From Rhizomys pruinosus (lineage: Eukaryota; Chordata; Mammalia; Rodentia; Spalacidae), in the NCBI GenBank assembly GCA_009823505.1, contig VZQC01008831.1, forward strand, positions 163,790-227,789: DNA of 64,000 nucleotides, written 5' to 3'. Shown here piece after piece: positions 1-8,395 of this stretch. Made by a program: the position numbers and the translations under genes. The notes under the pieces were generated by a model. The model made no database searches, had not been told where the DNA came from, and worked only from the letters and a program-made list of their open reading frames with translations. Position 1 is the stretch's first letter. The number at the start of each line of letters is the position of its first letter.

Positions 1-95
1 GAGACCCTCTTCTGACCTCCGCGGCATTGCACGACACGGGTGCACAGACCTGCATGCAGACAGTACATTCATACACATACAAAAAAAAAAAAAAA
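1..95 (+). mobile_element. B2 SINE, 3' part cut by window start
   Basis: The sequence matches the 3' half of the young B2 copies in this window, such as the one at 19461-19695, including the 'cggcattgcacgacacggg' block and 'tacattcatacacatac'. It ends in a 15-nt A run. The head lies outside the window. Confidence 0.85.
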
Positions 96-985
96 GTGGG
101 GAATGAACACTTCTTATATCAACTGAATATTTGTACCCCTAAATTCATATGGTGAAATCCCCAAGATGATAGTGTTCCCTTATAAAGGGAACCTCATAGA
201 GAACCCTGGCTACTAACCCCTTGGGAACACGGGGAAAGATGACTGTGAACCAGGAATCAACCCTCACCAGACAACCAGGATTGATTGATCTTGAACTTCC
301 TAGTCCTGTGAGAAATAAACTTCTGTTGTTTATAAGTTGGCCAGTCTATAGGATTCTGCTAGAGCAGTTTGTATCCAAAGGACAAGTTCTCATTCCTTTA
401 ACCTGAGTCCAGGAATTCAAGCCTGTCTCCAGAGGGTCTCAAATTGATCTGTGGCACATCATAATATTTTAACATACACACCCCTGATTGGAGATTTCAG
501 TTACTAATGGGACATGTGACGCAGGAAGTTGCACTTAGAACTACCTGTAACAGAGTATGCAAATGGCCCCCAAACTCATGCGTTTTGCCACTAAATTTCT
601 AAACATGTTTTTCCACTCCAGTCCTCTTCCTGCCTTGGAATAGTGCTCTTTCTTAATAACTTCTCTCACTTTGTTATTATCCATGTGTTTCTATCCAATT
701 TCTTGTTCCACCGCAAGAATCTGGAACCCCTCTAGAGGTGCCACAAAAACCCCCAAACATGCTAAAATCAACAAGAAACGAAAGATGCCCCGAGAGATGA
801 GATTGAAACAAAAGTCCACTTCTCCAATAAGGGAACAGCACATTGAGTCAACTCAGGATGTCAACAACAGCAGAAATAATAAGGCTGGGGGCAGGTCTTT
901 ACCTCAGCCTGGATTTTCAAACACTCTAGTGAACAAGGAAGTACCCACCAATGGCACTCTTCTTTACCCAGCAAGAATGAAGAAA
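96..985. other. No gene or clear repeat seen (upstream flank)
   Basis: Mixed-composition sequence. Open frames here are short; the longest (671-1201 +) continues into a B3 SINE and a CA tract and shows no conserved motif. I recognise no promoter or repeat family. Confidence 0.4.
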
Positions 986-986
986 C

Positions 987-1110
987 AGGGCTTGCAAGAT
1001 TGCTCGGTAGGTAAAGGCATTTTCTGTACAAGTCTGGAGACCTGGATTCGATCACCAAATCCAAGCAAAGGTGGAAGGGAAGAACAGTGTCCAGAAAGTT
1101 GTCTTCTGAC

Positions 1111-1113
<3 letters not shown>
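987..1113 (+). mobile_element. B3-type SINE
   Basis: A degraded tRNA-like head (gattgctcggtaggtaaagg) is followed by 'ctggattcgatc' (B box) and the B3-type 3' end 'agaaagttgtcttctgac', which runs into a CA tract as B3 elements usually do. Confidence 0.65.

Positions 1114-1159
<46 letters not shown>
1113..1159. repeat. (CA)n microsatellite
   Basis: Uninterrupted CA dinucleotides that form the tail of the preceding B3 SINE. Confidence 0.97.
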
Positions 1160-1160
<1 letters not shown>

Positions 1161-1187
1161 CCACATGCATAGTAGTAGTAAATAAGT

Positions 1188-1330
1188 TTTTTTTTTTTTG
1201 AAACAGTGTCACTATGTAGCCCTGGTTGACCTAGAACTTGATATGTAGACGAGGCTGGCTTTAAACTCACAGAGAGATCCATCTACCTCTGACAATCAAG
1301 TTTTGAAATTAAAGGCACCACTCTTGGCAA
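1188..1330 (-). mobile_element. Old B1 SINE, antisense
   Basis: A poly(T) start, then a diverged B1 reverse complement: 'cactatgtagccctggttga', 'gtagacgaggctggctttaa' and an end near 'ttaaaggcaccactcttggc'. Confidence 0.75.
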
Positions 1331-1434
1331 TAAATAATTTTCTGAGAAAAGAATGAGGAAACAGATTCAGGTAAAAAGGGGATTAGGTAAAACTGTCAGA
1401 AAGAAAAGAGCAGTTGCCTAGTCAGAGCAGCTCA

Positions 1435-1520
1435 TTCATTCAGTGGGTGAAGGGGCTAGGAATTGAACCCAAGGCCCTATGCATGCTAAATAAGCACTCT
1501 ACCACTGAACTCCCATCTGC
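1435..1520 (-). mobile_element. ID-type SINE, antisense
   Basis: The pattern 'aattgaacccaaggcccta...atgctaaataagcactctaccactgaac' is the reverse complement of a tRNA-Ala-derived ID element. Confidence 0.65.
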
Positions 1521-1529
1521 CAACTACAT

Positions 1530-1726
1530 TCTACTTTTAAAATTACATCTATTTCTTTGTATTTTATGTATATGAGTGTTTTGCCTCCATATATGTAAGT
1601 GCACCCATGCGTGCAGTGCCCACAGAGGCCAGAAGCAGGCATTGGATCCCCTGAAACTGGAGTCACAGAAGGTTGTTAGCCACCATGTGGGTGCTGGGAA
1701 CCGAATTCTGATCCTCTGCATAGTAG
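1530..1726 (-). mobile_element. B2 SINE, antisense, 3' section of a split copy
   Basis: A B2 reverse complement ('gccaccatgtgggtgctggg', 'atcctctgca') stops at 1726, where an LTR begins. The remaining 5' end of the same B2 resumes after the LTR at about 2093. The B2 is therefore older than the LTR. Confidence 0.75.
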
Positions 1727-2092
1727 TGGGATGGTTCTAATGAGGTTTCCCCCATAGGCTCAAGTATTTGAACACTTGGTCAGTTGGTGGTGCTGTTTGT
1801 GGAACATCATGGAATCCCTAGGTGCTTCGACCTTGCTTGCTGGAGGAAGCATGGTGGGGTGGGTCAGGGGGTGGAGTGGCTTTGAGAGTTCATAGCCATG
1901 TCTCATTTCCAATTGCTCTCTCTGCTTCCTGTGTCTGCTGGAAGATGTGTGCATTCAACTTTCTGCTTGACTGCCTTTGCCACCATGATGGACTCTTATC
2001 TCTCTGGAACCATAAGCCAAAGAAACTCTTCCTTCTGTCATTGCCTTCCTTGGTCATGGTGTTTTATCACAGCAACAGATATAATTAATCCA
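1727..2092 (+). mobile_element. MaLR-type (ERVL) solo LTR inserted in a B2
   Basis: The element runs from TGGGATGGTT to ...TAATCCA. It shares the LTR landmarks seen elsewhere in the window: 'cccccataggctcaagtatt' near the start, 'accatgatggactct' in the middle, and a conserved end 'ttggtcatggtgttttatca' followed by 'cagcaacag'. The flanking pentamers are agtag and ggcag. Each is one transition from agcag, the expected B2 sequence at that point, so they look like an aged 5-bp duplication. Five-bp duplications fit ERVL/MaLR integration. The exact subfamily (MT-like) is inference. Confidence 0.75.
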
Positions 2093-2135
2093 GGCAGCTG
2101 GTGCTCTTAACTGCTGAGCCACCTCTCTACCCTCA
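2093..2135 (-). mobile_element. B2 SINE, antisense, 5' remainder of the split copy
   Basis: 'ctggtgctcttaactgctgagccacctctct' is the reverse complement of a B2 head and completes the copy interrupted at 1726. Confidence 0.75.
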
Positions 2136-2620
2136 AGCCATGCACTTCTAAGTGGACACTGAGACTGGTATGAGTGAAGGGAAGCAGTGGAGGGTTTCTG
2201 ACTCCAGTCAAGCAGTCAGTCATCCATGAGGCCACGCCACAGTGAAGACACTAAGTCCACTGAAAGGCTGCAAATTATCTTCTACAAAATTCTCATAATG
2301 CTTTGATTTCCTCAGTCGTGTGGAGCACTCTTGGGTAATGTGGAGAGTGCATATACAAATGCTTGGCAGATTGCAGCCAATTTTAAGTGAAAGATGATCA
2401 TATGGAATGACAGCATATGCAGTCACTACAGCAGAACGCTACCCACCGCCAATGTCCTTTCATTCCAGGATAAAGCTGTGAGAAGGGATGGCTAATCCCG
2501 ATAGACTTCCTGCCTAGCCTTCAGGAGGTGGAGATGCAGAAGAGTGAGCATTCACAGAGAGGAGAGTGCTAAAACCATACCACAAGTGTGAAACTGACCA
2601 GAAAGAAGGAAAATGAGGGA
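2136..2620. other. No gene or clear repeat seen
   Basis: Unique-looking sequence with no conserved open frame, splice signal set or repeat signature that I recognise. Confidence 0.4.
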
Positions 2621-2624
2621 TTAA

Positions 2625-2717
2625 CAAAATGGGACCAGCAAGGAAGAGAGTTTGCTGCACAAACCTGATGACCCAAGTTCATCCCTAGAATTCCAAAAGT
2701 TGCTCAGCTGTCCTCCA
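2625..2717 (+). mobile_element. B3-type SINE
   Basis: 'caaacctgatgacccaagtt' and a 'gttgctcagctgtcctccaa' end lead into a CA tract, the usual B3 layout. Confidence 0.6.
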
Positions 2718-2722
2718 ACACA

Positions 2723-2810
<88 letters not shown>

Positions 2811-2833
2811 CAGAGACAGAGACAGAGAGAAAG
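2718..2833. repeat. Compound microsatellite (CA)n-(GA)n-(CAGAGA)n
   Basis: Three adjoining repeat units grow from the tail of a B3 SINE: CA to 2764, GA to about 2791, then a CAGAGA hexamer to about 2833. Confidence 0.95.
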
Positions 2834-3338
2834 CATATCAGACGCTGTCACTGGAGTAGCAGAGACTGCAAGTGTTCCTTGACGTTGGTCACAGTGGGCT
2901 ATGAGAGCCAGCGCCAGGAAACCAGTGCTTTAAGGTGGAATTGCACAGTAAACTGTGCCATTGTTATGCCTGTTCCAAGTTTTGAACAGCCATTGCTCAC
3001 TTGCATATTAGAAATCACCCTGCTAACAGCTGCCTTTCCCACCTGAGCAGCTGGGTAAGATTAGAACCCTGTGTGTGCTAAACAGAGGATGGCCTTTTTC
3101 TACAACAGAAGTTATTATTTGTTTGTAGACAACACAGAGAAATGTGTGACACACAAGCAACAATTGTCCAGGTGGTTGAAAGCAACAATACACGAAGAAT
3201 GACTCGAGGTCAACCCAAAAGAAGAAAGGTTACCAAGAACAGTAGAAGGAACAGCAAGTCTGTCAGGTAGCAGGATTAAGATGGAGGATGAGGTGTCATG
3301 ATCTTTTGATTTAAATGAGAATTTTAATGATATTTTGT
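2834..3338. other. No gene or clear repeat seen
   Basis: No recognisable exon, RNA gene or repeat. Open frames are short and unconserved in appearance. Confidence 0.4.
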
Positions 3339-3430
3339 TTAGGCTGCAGGTGTACCTCATGGGTAGAGTAGCTGCCTTGCATGTGTGAGGCCCTGAATTC
3401 AACCTCCAGCACTAAAACACAGCAAAAAGA
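3339..3430 (+). mobile_element. ID-type SINE
   Basis: 'gtacctcatgggtagagtag...gaggccctgaattcaacctccagcac' followed by an A-rich tail matches the ID layout. Confidence 0.65.
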
Positions 3431-3454
3431 TATGTTCAAAATTATATTACTTCA

Positions 3455-3672
3455 GGGGCTGGAGAGATGGCTTAGTGCTTAAAAGCATTGGCTTCTCTTG
3501 CAGAGAACTGGGACTTGATTCCCAGCACCCACATGGCAGCTAACGACCATCTGTATCTCCAGTCCCAAGAGATCCAACATTGCCCTCTGGCCTCCATAGG
3601 CATGCATGAAACAAGCAAACACATATGTGCAGGAAAACCACACATATACATAAAATAAAACAAATTTTAAAT
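3455..3672 (+). mobile_element. B2 SINE
   Basis: Starts 'ggggctggagagatggctta', carries 'cagcacccacatggcagcta' and ends in 'acatataaaataaaac' A-rich sequence. Confidence 0.85.
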
Positions 3673-3682
3673 TATATTTATT

Positions 3683-3832
3683 TAGCCAGTTATGGTGGTG
3701 CATTCCTTTAAGTCCATTGCTTTAGAGGCCAAGGTAGGCAGATAGATCACTTTGAGTTCCAAGCCAGCCTGGTCTACATAATGACACCCTGTCCCAGGAA
3801 AACAAACAAAGAAGCAAACAAATAAAGCAAAA
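3683..3832 (+). mobile_element. B1 SINE (diverged)
   Basis: 'tagccagttatggtggtgca', 'gccagcctggtctacataat' and 'gacaccctgtcccaggaaaa' follow the B1 order. Confidence 0.8.
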
Positions 3833-4000
3833 ATGATATAAATTCAAATGAAGGATATGATTTGTTCATCGAACAACATCTCCAATATCCGATATGTGCT
3901 GTGCATGGACGAAGTTAGAGCGGTGACGAAAACTAACAAGGTTCCTACTCATGAGAAGCATCAGGTCTACTGAGTGAAACCAACACAGAAGGAAAAAAAA

Positions 4001-4100
4001 GGGCTGGCAAGATGGCTCAGCTGGACCAGAGAGATCGCTGTACAAGCCTGATGACCTGAGGTGGAATCCTTGAATTCTGAAAGTTGTCCTCCAGCCTACA

Positions 4101-4102
<2 letters not shown>
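4001..4102 (+). mobile_element. B3-type SINE
   Basis: 'gggctggcaagatggctcag', 'tacaagcctgatgacctgag' and 'agttgtcctccagcc' precede a CA tail. Confidence 0.7.

Positions 4103-4154
<52 letters not shown>
4102..4154. repeat. (CA)n microsatellite
   Basis: Uninterrupted CA tract at the B3 tail. Confidence 0.97.
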
Positions 4155-4156
<2 letters not shown>

Positions 4157-4193
4157 TCTCTCTTAAAGACATATCCTTTACAAAGAAATAAAA

Positions 4194-4275
4194 TGACTAG
4201 AGAAGCAGTTTGGAGCTAGAGTGTGTGATCACTCTAAGTGAGGCCCTCCAGTTCCATCCTCAGCACAGAAAGATC
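4194..4275 (+). mobile_element. ID-like SINE remnant
   Basis: 'ggagctagagtgtgtgatca...gaggccctccagttccatcctcagcaca' resembles a diverged ID element. Weak support. Confidence 0.4.
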
Positions 4276-4655
4276 CAGAAGGTGAGTGGTGGGAGGGGGA
4301 GAAACAAAGTTTAAGTAGTAGTAAAGTACACTGGGAAATTGTATCCAGTGCGGTAGAAGCAAAATAGGAATGTGTGGGCTCTCAGAGCCCAAGATAAAAG
4401 CATGGCCGGCATGCTTCCTGTCTTGTGGCATGGCAGTTATTTGTGTCCTTGAGAGAAGCAGTGAGTGGCATGATGGAGATAGTAAGCTGCTGGGAGTGGG
4501 CTCCAGAGATGGGGAGTTGGGGAGTCGAGAAAAGTGCAGATAAATCTGGCAGGTGCTTTCAGGAGTTTTTGCTCAGAAGGAGAGCCAGTGACAACAATAT
4601 GTGTGAATCCATGAAAACCTGGTTAAAAGGGACTCAGTGATTATGCTCCAGAAAC
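4276..4655. other. No gene or clear repeat seen
   Basis: Unique-looking sequence. A 71-codon frame at 4425-4640 has no recognisable features. Confidence 0.4.
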
Positions 4656-4659
4656 AAAA

Positions 4660-4791
4660 ACAACACCAGTTATGCAGGGTTAATCCCAGCACTGGGGAGG
4701 CAGAAGCAGGCAGATCTGTGTGAGACTGAGGCCAGACTGGTCTGTATAGTGCTTTGTAGGCAAGCTGGGACTACAGGGAGGACCCAGGCTC

Positions 4792-4792
<1 letters not shown>
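4660..4792 (+). mobile_element. B1 SINE (old)
   Basis: 'ttaatcccagcactggggag', 'gccagactggtctgtatagt' and 'gggactacagggaggacc' are B1 landmarks with many substitutions. Confidence 0.7.
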
Positions 4793-4823
<31 letters not shown>

Positions 4824-4824
4824 A
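4791..4824. repeat. (CAA)n microsatellite
   Basis: Trinucleotide tract at the A-rich tail of the preceding B1. Confidence 0.95.
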
Positions 4825-4922
4825 TCCTATCTGTTATTGCAAAAGCAGAATCTTAGGGAAAGAGGAAATGGGACATAAATTTAGACAATTAAAAAAACCC
4901 TAATATTTGTAAGAGTATTCTT

Positions 4923-4943
4923 TGTGCGTGTGTGCGTGCGTGC

Positions 4944-4983
<40 letters not shown>
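4923..4983. repeat. (TG)n / (TGCG)n microsatellite
   Basis: A TGCG-rich start passes into a pure TG tract. Confidence 0.97.
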
Positions 4984-4988
<5 letters not shown>

Positions 4989-4999
4989 TCACACAGTAT

Positions 5000-5188
5000 G
5001 GGCTGGAGAGATGGCTTGGTAATTAAGAATGCATACTGTCCTTGCAAAGGACTGAGTTTAGTTCCCCATACCCACATTGGCCTGCTCATAACCAACTCCA
5101 GGAGAATCTGACACATCTGAAGTCCATGAAAACCTGCACTCATGTGCACTTACCCACACAAGTCGCATAATTAAAACTAATAAAAATA
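5000..5188 (+). mobile_element. B2 SINE (older form)
   Basis: Begins 'gggctggagagatggcttgg' and ends in an A-rich tail 'aaaactaataaaaata'. A B1 inserted in that tail duplicated the tail sequence. It has a single copy of the 'aactccaggag' unit. Confidence 0.8.
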
Positions 5189-5340
5189 GCTGGGTGTAGT
5201 GGTGCACGCCTTAATCACAGCACTCGGGAGGCAGAGGCAGGCGGATCTTTGTGAGTTCAAGGCCAGCCTGGTCTACAGAGTGAAGTCCAGGACAGCTGGG
5301 GCTACAGGGAGACCCTGTCTCAAAAAACACCAAAAAAAAA
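5189..5340 (+). mobile_element. B1 SINE inserted in a B2 tail
   Basis: A complete B1 from 'gctgggtgtagtggtgcacg' to 'gagaccctgtctcaaaaaac'. It is flanked by the direct repeat aaaactaataaaaata (about 5173-5188 and 5343-5358), the target-site duplication of an L1-driven insertion into the A-rich tail of the older B2. Confidence 0.9.
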
Positions 5341-5412
5341 AAAAAACTAATAAAAATAAATCTTCAAAATTCATTCAACATAAGCCAGGCATGGTGGAAT
5401 CTTACACGTGAC

Positions 5413-5660
5413 CTTTGTGTTGGGCTTTTTTCAGTTAGCCTCTTGTCAGAGCATGTACCTATATGCTGTTCCTTTTTTATGCCTGAATAATATTTCCTTG
5501 TATGGATATAACAGAATTTATTAATTAATTCATCCTTCAGACATCTGCATTGTTTCCACCTCTTGGCTACTGTGAATAACACTGCTCTGAACGTTGGTAT
5601 GCAAAGCTCTATTCAAGTCCCTGCCTTCGATTCCTTTGAATGTGTTGGAACTGTTGGATC
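5413..5660 (-). mobile_element. Old L1 (L1M-like) ORF2 3' fragment, antisense
   Basis: 'ttatgcctgaataatatttc', 'tgtttccacctcttggctac' and 'gtgaataacactgctctgaa' follow, in order, the reverse complement of mammalian L1 ORF2 3' sequence. Too diverged to code. Confidence 0.7.
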
Positions 5661-5663
5661 ATA

Positions 5664-5681
5664 TTATATATATATATATAN
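5664..5681. repeat. (AT)n tract ending at an N
   Basis: A short AT tract directly followed by the ambiguous base at 5681. Confidence 0.85.
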
Positions 5682-5762
5682 AACAATTATGCATACATAC
5701 ACAGAAAAATACTGTATTTGTCAAAGTTTATCAGGAGACTCAATAGAAAATACATTATTATA

Positions 5763-5765
<3 letters not shown>

Positions 5766-5801
<36 letters not shown>
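5766..5801. repeat. (AT)n microsatellite
   Basis: Pure AT dinucleotide run. Confidence 0.95.
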
Positions 5802-5803
<2 letters not shown>

Positions 5804-5989
5804 CCAAATCAGAAAAACATATTTCTAGAATGTTTCCAGTGTAAGGCAAGAGAGACATGGATAAATTATTCAGAGCCCCTCAGTTGAAGAACAACTTTGT
5901 GCAATCAGAGAATGCCATAGGATAACCAGAATGCTTAGAGATTTTCAAAACATTCCTGAAACTTTATAGTTCATGAAAACTTTGATTTT

Positions 5990-6203
5990 TTAAAAAATTT
6001 TTTATGTGTATGAGTATACTGTCTGCATGTAGGTTTGTGCACCCCTATCGTGCAATGCCGAGGAGGTCAGAAGAGGGCATCGGATTCCCCTGGAACTGGA
6101 GTTAAAGACGGTTCTTAGCCACCGTGTGGGTACTGGGAATCGAACCCGGGTCCTCAGCAAGAGCAGTCAGTGCTCTTAACCACTGAGCCATCTCTCCAGC
6201 CCC
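5990..6203 (-). mobile_element. B2 SINE, antisense, with target duplication
   Basis: A complete B2 reverse complement ends 'gagccatctctccagcccc'. The repeat tgaaaac(t/c)ttgatttt flanks it (about 5973-5988 and 6204-6219). It has one copy of the 17-bp internal unit, so it belongs to the older B2 type. Confidence 0.9.
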
Positions 6204-6245
6204 TGAAAACCTTGATTTTAAAAAATGGCTAAGGGAGCTTGTACA

Positions 6246-6274
6246 CAAATAAATAAATAAATAAATAAATAAAT
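6246..6274. repeat. (AAAT)n microsatellite
   Basis: Tetranucleotide tract. Confidence 0.95.
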
Positions 6275-6547
6275 ATTTTAAGTGTCATGATTTATTACTT
6301 TGTTTTGTGACTATAAGTCTTTATGACACTGTTACCTTATTGGAACATGATATTTGGGGTAACCCGAATCTGCATTCTCAGCTCATAGTCACTCATATTT
6401 GGCTCTGGAATGAACTGTCACTTATCCCCTTAAGGTGGCAGCTGTGCTTTTCTTTCATGTCATTGTACCAAATTCATTCTTACTAGGCTATAGGCACATT
6501 AGGAAGAGTAAGAGAAATTGTTTTCAGCTAATACAAGTGATGGGTTA

Positions 6548-6930
6548 TGTGCCGGTTAGTTTTAATTGTTAACCTGACACAGCTTATAATCACCACAGAA
6601 GAGCAATTATCTAGATCAGGCTGGCCTATGGCCATGTCTGTGGAGGATTGGCTGGGTCCTAAATTGATGTAGAAAGACCCACCCCATAGCTGGCGGCACC
6701 ATTCCCTCGGCAAGGGGTCCTGAACAGTGTAAGAAAGGAAAAAGCTACCTGAGAACGAGCACGTACGTATTTTGTCTATCTTTGAGAATGAATGTGATGC
6801 CTGTCTCAACTTCCCCATAGAAATAGACTACTACGATCCAGAATTGTAAGCCAAATAAACCCCTTTTCCTCTAAGTTGATTCTCGTCAGTATGTTTTATC
6901 ATAGTAATAGAAATGAAAAGAGAATAAGCT
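6548..6930 (+). mobile_element. LTR-like rodent repeat (MaLR-like)
   Basis: Starts 'tgtgccggttagttttaatt' and 'aacctgacac', then 'ggcggcaccattccctcggc'. Near the end it has 'aagccaaataaaccccttt' and 'atgttttatcatagtaatag', which mirrors the poly(A)-signal end of rodent MaLR LTRs. Possible aged 5-bp duplication ggtta/agtta. Family name is tentative. Confidence 0.55.
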
Positions 6931-6935
6931 AGTTA

Positions 6936-7482
6936 AAAAGTTTGAGAGATGAATGCATGGTTCATTTTCAAATTTCCTCTGCAAATGCAAGGAGATGCTG
7001 TCAGATTAGCTATAGTCTCAGTTGGGTCAGCCACAGACCTGAGCATGTGGTGTGGGTTTCCGATGCACTGCTTTGAAGTGCAATCTAAATTCACATATGT
7101 GGAAAACTAAGTTGGCCATGGTGCAAAAGTATCACATGAAAGACCCAAGCACTGGAGCCAGACATGGCCAGAATTGTGGATTGAAATGTTCAATACAAAC
7201 CACATTAAAAATCACTTGCCAATGGCTCTGAGTCACAGGACACGATATGAAATTGCTTATGTTTTAAAGGTAGGAACTGTTTTTAGCAAGCTTTGATTGA
7301 AATCTAGAGCCCTGGGCTGCTGCTCCTTTCTCTGTTCCTTTTAACCTTGGACTCTGTAAGACACACAGCAGAAGGTAGCCATTTCCCCCATTCTCTAAAC
7401 CACAGCCCAGCTGGACACCAATTCTAAGAGAGAACCTCCAGATACGACCCCCTGTGAAGAAAGAGTTACAGGAAAACTATTG
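6936..7482. other. No gene or clear repeat seen
   Basis: Unique-looking sequence before the ERVK-type LTR. No exon-like frame recognised. Confidence 0.4.
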
Positions 7483-7488
7483 AGGTAG

Positions 7489-7896
7489 TGTTGGGAACCT
7501 TGGCCAGCAGGCAACGGTCTTGCCACAACTTCTAGGAATAACTTAGGTTTCTGTTTCCCCAAGCCTCATCCATCTAGCACCAGGCAACTGCCCAAGCTTA
7601 TAGTTTACTTATTAGACCTTCATGCCCCGTTTGGCTGGAGCACCCTGTCTCTTCTTGGGGGTTCACTCAGCCATAACCTTCCCCAGAAAACAATGGGCAG
7701 TCGGGCATCCTAGCAACCTGACGGCCTCGAACTATGCCAGCTGGGGCTGTTTCCTCCTGCCTGCTTCTATATAATCTGCATTACAAAAAATAAACTTGAT
7801 CAGATATTTGTCTTGGTCTCCTTTGTGTCTGGGTTTGTCTCTCATTCAGCTCATTCTCCCCTCGGGTCCTTGTTGAAGACCCCGCGGGCGGGGGCA
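7489..7896 (+). mobile_element. Solo LTR of an ERVK/ERV2-type retrovirus
   Basis: The 408-bp element begins TGTTGGGAAC and ends GGGGGCA (TG...CA). It is flanked by a perfect 6-bp direct repeat AGGTAG (7483-7488 and 7897-7902), the length typical of class II (ERVK) integration. In + orientation it holds a TATA-like 'ctatataat' near 7767 and an AATAAA near 7788, then a C/T-rich U5-like end. No internal gag/pol lies on either side, so it is a solo LTR left by recombination. Family not identified. Confidence 0.85.
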
Positions 7897-7903
7897 AGGT
7901 AGC

Positions 7904-8140
7904 TCTATGGTTCTCAATGGAAAAGGGGTTGTGACAATACATCCCCTCTGTCCCACAGTCTGAAAACACCCCCAATAGACTTGGTGGGGGGGACAGAGAT
8001 GGGCAATCCTACCCAACTGTGGTGACCCAAATTCTCTAGACATGGCTAATCTCTGAAGCATCTGGGGGTGGGGGGAGCAGAGAGCTAAGGTGCTGATGGG
8101 TTGAGTGTGTGACAATCCCCTTTTGGTTGAGAACCAGAGA
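7904..8140. mobile_element. hAT-type MITE with terminal inverted repeats
   Basis: The left end 'ggttctcaatggaaaagggg' and right end 'ccccttttggttgagaacc' are inverted repeats, a hAT-Charlie MITE pattern of the rodent 'ggttctcaacc' type (URR1-like, from memory). The candidate 8-bp duplication ggtagctc/gctagctc differs at one base. No transposase frame is present. Confidence 0.65.
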
Positions 8141-8189
8141 GCTAGCTCAACAAGTTTTCGTAGTTCTTGCCTGTTTTTGTTTTGTTTTA

Positions 8190-8395
8190 TTTGTTATTTT
8201 ATCTCGCCCTTCGTTAAACAGCCTTTCATATTCATTTCAACTTTAATCATCATTATTTACTTAGGAAAGTGTCTCAGAAGAGGAATGATTAGGTCAGAGG
8301 CTGTGAATATTTTTAAGTCTCTTGATTCATACTGCCAAATGGCTTTCCAGAAAGCCTTGACCAATTTATTCAGCCACCTGCAGTGCTTCTTGTTT
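8190..8395 (-). mobile_element. Ancient L1M-like fragment, antisense
   Basis: 'gctgtgaatatttttaagtc', 'tactgccaaatggctttcca' and 'gaccaatttattcagccacc' parallel the reverse complement of old mammalian L1 ORF2 3' sequence. Highly diverged. Confidence 0.45.

Noticed and set aside
671..1201. 176-codon + frame
   Set aside because: Runs through a B3 SINE, a CA tract translated as Thr-His repeats and a poly(T). No conserved sequence.
2718..2833. CRISPR-like or minisatellite array
   Set aside because: Units of 2-6 bp without spacers; a compound microsatellite.
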